NCBI GenBank assembly: GCA_002315685.1
Contig: DCHX01000031.1
Span: 7,638 to 27,222 of the forward strand
Direction of reading: 5' to 3'
DNA length: 19,585 nucleotides
Origin: Ruminococcaceae bacterium UBA1741
GTDB lineage: Bacteria; Bacillota; Clostridia; Oscillospirales; Acutalibacteraceae
Position 1 is the stretch's first letter. Every line of letters begins with the position of its first letter. The notes under the pieces are model-generated. The model was not told where the DNA came from and did not search any database. It saw only the letters and a list, made by a program, of their open reading frames with translations. Position numbers and translations under genes: made by a program. Shown here piece by piece: positions 15,275 to 19,585 of the stretch.

Positions 15275-16918
15275 ATGAAAATATTTTACAACGCAAAACT
15301 TAACCGCAAAATGTCAGTTCTATGCCTATTACTCGCTATTGTAATATGTATAGGTTGCTGTATCGGAGGTTATTTACAGTATCGTAATTCCATCTACAAG
15401 CGATACAACGATTTCGCATACGAAATCGCAGATGTTGCCGCCTCTTATGTCAACGGAGATAAAATCACTTCATATCTTGATAATCCAACCGACAGCGAAT
15501 ATGAAGAAATGAGCAAAGGTATTTATAACCTTTACCGTCATACAAGTCTTTACGAAAACAAAAGCGGTATTTACATTTATATTCCGGATAAGGAAAAAAA
15601 TGTTATTACCAATTTGTATGATGTTAGAATAGTTGAAGCAACCGAAGATATAAGACAATATTTTGAAATCGGTTGTGAGGACCCTATAAAGGTTGAACAT
15701 CCCGAGCATGTTTTTGAGATTTTTGAAACCGGCGAGCGTTCGGGCGACTATTTTATTCACGAATCAAACTTCGGTTATAACTCAACTGCCGTTGTACCGA
15801 TAATGGATTCAAACAAGAATGTTGTCGCTTTGCTTGCTGCCGATATGCCTATTCCGGAAATAAGCAAAACTCTTAACCAATATCTTTTTATCACAATTAT
15901 CATTACTGTTTTAATTGTTGCCGTATTTATGATAATATTCTTTAAGGTTATCAGAGATACCGTTACAAAACCGCTTAATGTTATCGTTAACGAAGCAAAA
16001 TCATTCTCGAAATCAGATATTCAGTTATCAAAAGTATTGCCTTCTATTAAGCAAAAAGACGAAATCGGTCAGTTAGCCGACAGTATCTATAATATGGAAA
16101 AAGACATTCAGGATTATGTCGAAAACCTAACTGCCGTTACTGCCGAAAAAGAAAGAATCGGTGCCGAGCTTGATGTTGCAAGAAACATTCAGGCATCTAT
16201 GCTTCCTTGTATATTCCCCGCTTTCCCCGAAAACAATGAATTTGATATTCACGCTCTTATGACACCGGCAAAGGAAGTCGGCGGAGATTTCTATGACTTC
16301 TTTATGATTGATGAAAAGCATATAGCTATTGTTATGGCTGATGTATCGGGTAAGGGTGTTCCTGCCGCTTTGTTTATGGTAATCGGTAAAACACTCATCA
16401 AAGACCATTCACAGTCCGGGGAATCACTTGATAATGTATTTTCCGAGGTTAATAATCTTCTTTGCGAGGCAAACAGCGAAGGCTTGTTTATTACTGCGTT
16501 TGAAGGTGTCTTAGACCTTGAAACCGGCGAATTTAACTTTGTTAATGCCGGCCACGAAATGCCGTTCATTTATCGCAAAGGCGAAGGTTATAAGCCTTAT
16601 AAGATTAAGCCCGGATTCGTACTTGCCGGTATGGAAAATATGGTATTTAAGGGCGGTTCAATTCAGATTGAAGTGGGCGATAAGATATTCCAATATACTG
16701 ACGGCGTTACCGAAGCTACCGATAAGAATAACAAGCTATTTGGTATGGAGCGTCTTGAAGAATCGCTTAACAAGTGTTGCGACTTTACACCTGAACAAAC
16801 CATTTCACAGGTTAAGTCCGATGTGGATGAATTTGTAGGCGAAGCACAGCAGTTTGACGATATTACAATGCTTTGTCTTGAATATAAAAACAAATACCAT
16901 GGTAACACCGAGGCATAA
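15275..16918 (+). CDS. Membrane-anchored RsbU/SpoIIE-type PP2C phosphatase with sensor and HAMP
   Basis: Predicted Mn/Mg-dependent serine/threonine phosphatase that would dephosphorylate a STAS-domain protein, opposing an RsbW-type kinase. Seen (547 aa): TM1 at about 14-36, an extracytoplasmic region at 37-200 resembling a Cache-type sensor, TM2 at about 203-224, a HAMP-like segment at about 222-275, a helical linker ending in the LDVARNIQASMLP motif typical of these phosphatases (299-311), and the catalytic domain at 320-540. Metal-site motifs are intact: GGDFYD (D338), ADVSGKG (D356), NAGHEMP, YTDGVTEA (D476) and FDDITML (527-533). It is not the sporulation SpoIIE itself, which has about ten TM segments. 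Last gene of the operon, with a GGGGGAAG ribosome-binding site; a strong terminator follows. Confidence 0.92.
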   Translation: MKIFYNAKLNRKMSVLCLLLAIVICIGCCIGGYLQYRNSIYKRYNDFAYEIADVAASYVNGDKITSYLDNPTDSEYEEMSKGIYNLYRHTSLYENKSGIYIYIPDKEKNVITNLYDVRIVEATEDIRQYFEIGCEDPIKVEHPEHVFEIFETGERSGDYFIHESNFGYNSTAVVPIMDSNKNVVALLAADMPIPEISKTLNQYLFITIIITVLIVAVFMIIFFKVIRDTVTKPLNVIVNEAKSFSKSDIQLSKVLPSIKQKDEIGQLADSIYNMEKDIQDYVENLTAVTAEKERIGAELDVARNIQASMLPCIFPAFPENNEFDIHALMTPAKEVGGDFYDFFMIDEKHIAIVMADVSGKGVPAALFMVIGKTLIKDHSQSGESLDNVFSEVNNLLCEANSEGLFITAFEGVLDLETGEFNFVNAGHEMPFIYRKGEGYKPYKIKPGFVLAGMENMVFKGGSIQIEVGDKIFQYTDGVTEATDKNNKLFGMERLEESLNKCCDFTPEQTISQVKSDVDEFVGEAQQFDDITMLCLEYKNKYHGNTEA

Positions 16919-16951
16919 TAAACACCGTATTTGTTAAGATTTTAGTAGATA

Positions 16952-16993
16952 AAATTCCCCGCCACAACTCGTTTTGAGTGTGGCGGGGAATTT
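16952..16993. terminator. Bidirectional terminator between the phosphatase and DUF3592 genes
   Basis: Perfect 15-bp stem (16952-16966 with 16979-16993), continued by CTC/GAG pairs (16968-16970 with 16976-16978) around one bulged base. AT-rich flanks lie on both sides. It sits between two convergent genes and probably serves both. Confidence 0.85.
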
Positions 16994-17024
16994 ATTTATT
17001 ATTATTGAGTTAAAAAAGATGCGA

Positions 17025-17423
17025 TTATCTGAATATCCGTTTTAGAATAAGCACAACACCTGCAATTACCGCAACAGTACCGAATACCAAGTAAATAACA
17101 GTAGATAAATTACTTGCGGAAATAATATTACCGGGGTCTTCGGGATTATATTTAATATCAATTTTTTTACCCTCTGACATAGATGCACTGTACTCTCCGA
17201 GTTTGCTTTCGTACTCTTTACCGTTTACCTTATAGCTTACAAAAACATTATAGTCATCGCTATCGTCAGCTCCGACACCTTCAACACGCTCAATACGTGT
17301 AATAGTTGCGGTAGCGGCAGTAAAGTTTTTATGCTTTTTAATACTGATAAAACCCAGCACTATAAACAATATACCGCCTGCAAGTGCAATAAAAGGTGCT
17401 GTTTTTCTGAATATTTTATTCAT
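17025..17423 (-). CDS. DUF3592 domain membrane protein
   Basis: Unknown function. Seen (132 aa): TM1 at about 8-28, an extracytoplasmic beta-rich domain at 35-105 with the family-typical pattern of AT.T.I, VSYKVNGKEYES and IKYNPEDPGN, and TM2 at about 107-127 followed by a basic end. The frame runs on to 17498, but the ATG at 17421-17423 has AAAGGAGG just upstream and sits behind a good promoter, so it is preferred. Divergent from the AIM24-family gene, with which it shares a promoter palindrome. Confidence 0.85.
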   Translation of the reverse strand: MNKIFRKTAPFIALAGGILFIVLGFISIKKHKNFTAATATITRIERVEGVGADDSDDYNVFVSYKVNGKEYESKLGEYSASMSEGKKIDIKYNPEDPGNIISASNLSTVIYLVFGTVAVIAGVVLILKRIFR

Positions 17424-17444
17424 TTTTACTCCTCCTTTAATCAT

Positions 17445-17473
17445 AATATATAAGATTTTCCATCCGTTGTCAA
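17445..17473 (-). promoter_or_regulatory. Sigma-A promoter of the DUF3592 gene
   Basis: Minus strand: consensus -35 TTGACA (17473-17468), a 17-base spacer and -10 TATATT (17450-17445), ending 22 bases before the ATG. Confidence 0.75.
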
Positions 17474-17482
17474 GGTTGACAA
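17467..17482. promoter_or_regulatory. Palindrome carrying two back-to-back -35 boxes
   Basis: TTGTCAAGGTTGACAA is a 7-2-7 perfect inverted repeat. Each arm is the -35 box of one of the two divergent promoters, leaving only two bases between the hexamers. Confidence 0.8.
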
Positions 17483-17504
17483 TGCAAAACAGATACATTA
17501 TACT
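17476..17504 (+). promoter_or_regulatory. Sigma-A promoter of the AIM24-family gene
   Basis: Consensus -35 TTGACA (17476-17481), a 17-base spacer and -10 TATACT (17499-17504), ending 29 bases before the ATG. Confidence 0.78.
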
Positions 17505-17533
17505 TTAATAAAAAAAGGAAAAAGGTGATATGT

Positions 17534-18220
17534 ATGAAATACGAAATCAAAGGTGGCAACTTCCCCGCAGTTATATGTTCGTTAGAGGCGAATGAAACTA
17601 TGATTACCGAGGGCGGCGGTATGAGTTGGATGAGTCCTAATATGAAGATGGAAACAGTAGGCGGAGGAATAGGCAAAATGTTCGGCCGTATGTTCAGCGG
17701 AGAAAGAATGTTCCGAAACCGATATACCGCACAAAACGGTAACGGCGAAATTGCTTTTGCTTCCGGCTTTCCCGGAGAAATCCGTGCATTAGATGTTTCT
17801 GCGCAAAATGAATATGTAGTGCAAAAATGTTCATATCTTGCCTCTACCGAAGGTGTTAGCACGGCAGTATTCTTTCAAAAGAAATTAGGTGCCGGCCTAT
17901 TCGGCGGAGAAGGCTTTATTATGCAGAAAATCTCCGGTAACGGTACGGCTTTTTTGGAGATAGACGGCTCGGCTATTGAATACGATTTAGGAGTAGGCGA
18001 ACAAATTATTGTGGATACAGGTCATGTAGTAATGATGTCCTCAACCTGCACTATGAACATAGAAACGGTAAAAGGCGTAAAGAATGTATTATTCGGCGGA
18101 GAAGGACTGTTTAATACCGTTGTTACGGGTCCCGGAAAGGTTATATTGCAAACTATGCCTACCGCAAAAATAGCGCAGGCACTTATTCCCTATTTGCCGA
18201 GTAGCAACAGCGATAACTGA
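17534..18220 (+). CDS. AIM24 / TIGR00266 family protein
   Basis: Member of the AIM24-like family, whose bacterial members have no settled role; the yeast namesake is a mitochondrial membrane-organisation protein. Seen (228 aa): the family-typical opening YEIKGGNFPAVICSLEANE, continuing with a Gly-rich GGGMSWM segment at 27-33, repeated Gly-rich beta turns such as GAGLFGGEGF (119-128) and FGGEGLFNT (187-195), and no signal peptide or TM segment. Single-gene unit between a consensus promoter and a hairpin terminator. The frame extends to a GTG at 17525, but the ATG at 17534-17536 with AAAGGTGAT upstream is preferred. Confidence 0.88.
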   Translation: MKYEIKGGNFPAVICSLEANETMITEGGGMSWMSPNMKMETVGGGIGKMFGRMFSGERMFRNRYTAQNGNGEIAFASGFPGEIRALDVSAQNEYVVQKCSYLASTEGVSTAVFFQKKLGAGLFGGEGFIMQKISGNGTAFLEIDGSAIEYDLGVGEQIIVDTGHVVMMSSTCTMNIETVKGVKNVLFGGEGLFNTVVTGPGKVILQTMPTAKIAQALIPYLPSSNSDN

Positions 18221-18248
18221 TTTCTTAAAAAAACAATAAGTACATAAC

Positions 18249-18304
18249 AAAATCCTATCACAAAATCCGTGCGTTCTAAATGACGGCTTTCATGATAGGA
18301 TTTT
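18249..18304. terminator. Bidirectional terminator between the AIM24-family and XRE genes
   Basis: Perfect 12-bp stem (18249-18260 with 18293-18304) closing a 32-base loop, inside which CCGT and ACGG can pair. A and T runs flank it, and it lies between convergent stops. The loop is larger than usual for a terminator. Confidence 0.65.
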
Positions 18305-18314
18305 TGCTTTAAGG

Positions 18315-19370
18315 TTAGACCTGAAACGGCAAAAGTATTTTATCTTTTTTTAATTTTCGCCGTATTATTATTGACAAAACAAAGAAAATAACGCTTAATG
18401 CAAGTGAGCTTAAAACAATTATAAAACAAACATTGCCATTGGTATAGGTATTCCAATTGTTAAAGTTTATTTTGTAGCAACCTTGATAGTCGGAGCCTAA
18501 CATATAGTTTAGAAATCCGTTTAGGAATAAATAATATACCGACATTATTAGGAAATCAATTCCGAGTCTTGTAAAAATATGTAGGTTTGACATTCTGATA
18601 ATTCCGAAAACCAACAAAATCCAAAAACAACCTGTAAAAATTTTATATCCGTACAAGAATCCGGTTTTAGTATAAGCGCTTACGGTAAGAAGCATTATTG
18701 TTGTAAAAATATAAATTCCCGCCATATAGGAAATAAGGAAAAACCGCTTAATCTTTTTGTATTCTTCCTCGAGAAAATATGCTTTTTGCTTTGCGAAAAT
18801 GATAGGAAAACAAATCATAAAATAACCGAGAACCGTTCCCGTTATTGCGATAAAGCACCAATAATTACGGGTGTAAATCGAGCAAGTCAGGTAAAGAACC
18901 GCCAAGCTTAAAAGTGTTGAGCCAATATAAAGCGAAAATCTTGCTTTTTCTGCAAATCTCGTAACACCGGGTATAAAACAAAATCCGCAAAGACAACCCG
19001 AAAAAACAATAAAAAACCAAGAAAGAGTATATTCTACCGCAAGATTAACGATAAAACAGGTCAAAACGGCAACAAAGTAACAGCTTGAAAGCGAATAAAA
19101 TATAGAATCTTTAAGCTTTTTGTATTTTTGAGCCTCGTTTTTTATATGACGGTATTCCGTATCGTTTGAGCTTTCGATAAGCTCCTTTTCGCTGACATCT
19201 AAATTTTTACAAATATCGGGGATAAGCGTAATATCGGGATAGGAAACGCCCCTTTCCCATTTTGAAACCGCCGTAACATCTATCATAAGACTGTTTGCAA
19301 GTTCTTTTTGTGTCAGTCTTTTTTCGGTACGCTTTTCTTTAATAAAACTACCGAACGCCTTTTTATCCAT
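18315..19370 (-). CDS. XRE-family regulator with polytopic membrane domain
   Basis: Seen (351 aa): an N-terminal helix-turn-helix at about 7-61 with the motif LTQKELANSLMIDVTAVSKW, continuing into ERG and SYPDI as in Cro/CI-type domains; a charged linker at 65-88; then seven to nine hydrophobic segments from about 89 to 338 and a basic tail. The fold suggests a membrane-tethered DNA-binding protein responding to a membrane signal, but ligand and targets are unknown. The start at 19368-19370 is chosen for its GGAGG six bases upstream and the preceding sigma-A promoter; an in-frame ATG at 19421 would lie inside that promoter. Single-gene unit, downstream in orientation from the tRNA. Confidence 0.85.
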   Translation of the reverse strand: MDKKAFGSFIKEKRTEKRLTQKELANSLMIDVTAVSKWERGVSYPDITLIPDICKNLDVSEKELIESSNDTEYRHIKNEAQKYKKLKDSIFYSLSSCYFVAVLTCFIVNLAVEYTLSWFFIVFSGCLCGFCFIPGVTRFAEKARFSLYIGSTLLSLAVLYLTCSIYTRNYWCFIAITGTVLGYFMICFPIIFAKQKAYFLEEEYKKIKRFFLISYMAGIYIFTTIMLLTVSAYTKTGFLYGYKIFTGCFWILLVFGIIRMSNLHIFTRLGIDFLIMSVYYLFLNGFLNYMLGSDYQGCYKINFNNWNTYTNGNVCFIIVLSSLALSVIFFVLSIIIRRKLKKDKILLPFQV

Positions 19371-19416
19371 AGTAACCTCCGAAAAAATTATTGAATTGCC
19401 GGCAAATTCTGAGTCT

Positions 19417-19445
19417 ATCATAGTTTAATGGTATTAAAAAGTCAA
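19417..19445 (-). promoter_or_regulatory. Sigma-A promoter of the XRE gene with a dyad in its spacer
   Basis: Minus strand: TTGACT (19445-19440), a 17-base spacer and TATGAT (19422-19417), about 46 bases before the ATG. The spacer holds the inverted repeat TTTAATACCATTAAA (19438-19424), a candidate operator. Confidence 0.65.
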
Positions 19446-19504
19446 TGGCGTCGTAGGCTATGGGCAATTTATTAGTAAAAAACGAAGAGTAAAAAGGTGA
19501 AAGT

Positions 19505-19540
19505 AAAAAATTCCGCCCACTTGCGTGAACGGAATTTTTT
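19505..19540 (-). terminator. Terminator after tRNA-Lys
   Basis: Perfect 11-bp outer stem (19505-19515 with 19530-19540) with an inner CAC/GTG pairing, T-rich on the minus strand, directly after the tRNA CCA end. Confidence 0.8.
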
Positions 19541-19585
19541 TGGTGACCCATCGGGGATTTGAACCCCGGACACCTTGATTAAAAG
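19541..19585 (-). tRNA. tRNA-Lys(UUU), 3' part, cut by the window edge
   Basis: The minus strand reads from the anticodon loop CTTTTAA (anticodon TTT), through the variable loop, a T-arm with stem CGGGG/CCCCG around TTCAAAT, the acceptor strand ATGGGTC and discriminator A, to an encoded CCA at 19543-19541. The sequence matches what is usual for clostridial tRNA-Lys. The 5' part is outside the window. Confidence 0.92.

Noticed and set aside
15275..16918. Sporulation phosphatase SpoIIE proper
   Set aside because: Only two TM segments with a sensor and HAMP are present, whereas SpoIIE has about ten TM segments; the RsbU-like sensor phosphatase type fits better.
19541..19585. tRNA-Lys as an integration site of a mobile element
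   Set aside because: No integrase, direct repeat of the tRNA 3' end or change of base composition is visible on the side inside the window.

Overview
The window looks like chromosome from a spore-forming, low-GC Gram-positive anaerobe of the class Clostridia, possibly a gut Oscillospiraceae/Ruminococcus-type lineage. The reasons are the AT-rich sequence with strong Shine-Dalgarno sites, the clostridial ChW repeats on a cell-wall amidase, a SipL-type DUF3794/LysM spore-coat protein, and a long-form GltX beside a GlnS. The assignment is an inference from gene content. No mobile element, CRISPR array or rRNA was seen. All genes appear intact except the tRNA cut by the right edge.

Left half (1-9603, all minus strand, read right to left): sipL ends at its own hairpin terminator (8044-8074). 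An apparent operon follows: nrdR, gltX, glnS, a Nif3-family gene and a large secreted amidase. Gaps between these genes run from a 4-bp overlap to 20 bp. The run ends at a terminator (786-821), and a polysaccharide deacetylase starts directly behind it. This terminator also contains the deacetylase ribosome-binding site. The block mixes translation (gltX, glnS), dNTP control (nrdR) and cell-wall or spore-envelope functions.

Middle (9697-12312, plus strand): a two-gene MacB-type ABC exporter, permease then ATPase, closed by a strong terminator. The permease carries two long Ser/Thr/Glu/Asn/Gly/Pro-rich extracytoplasmic inserts.

Centre-right (12376-16993, plus strand): the most unusual part. 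A four-gene operon encodes (i) a small intact RsbW/SpoIIAB-like ATPase, (ii) a MATE transporter fused to a C-terminal domain that aligns end to end with that ATPase but has lost its ATP-binding residues, (iii) a GNAT-like protein ending in a four-cysteine cluster, and (iv) a membrane-anchored RsbU/SpoIIE-type PP2C phosphatase with an extracytoplasmic sensor region. It has the kinase and phosphatase arms of a partner-switching pathway, but no STAS antagonist or sigma factor lies nearby. I infer a signalling module in which a transporter presents a pseudo-ATPase domain.

Right end (16952-19585): a DUF3592 membrane protein and an AIM24-family protein are divergently transcribed from two well-formed sigma-A-type promoters whose -35 boxes are the two arms of one 16-bp palindrome. 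Next come a minus-strand XRE-type regulator with a polytopic membrane domain, and the 3' part of a tRNA-Lys(UUU) with its terminator. No gene-free stretch exceeds 300 bases.
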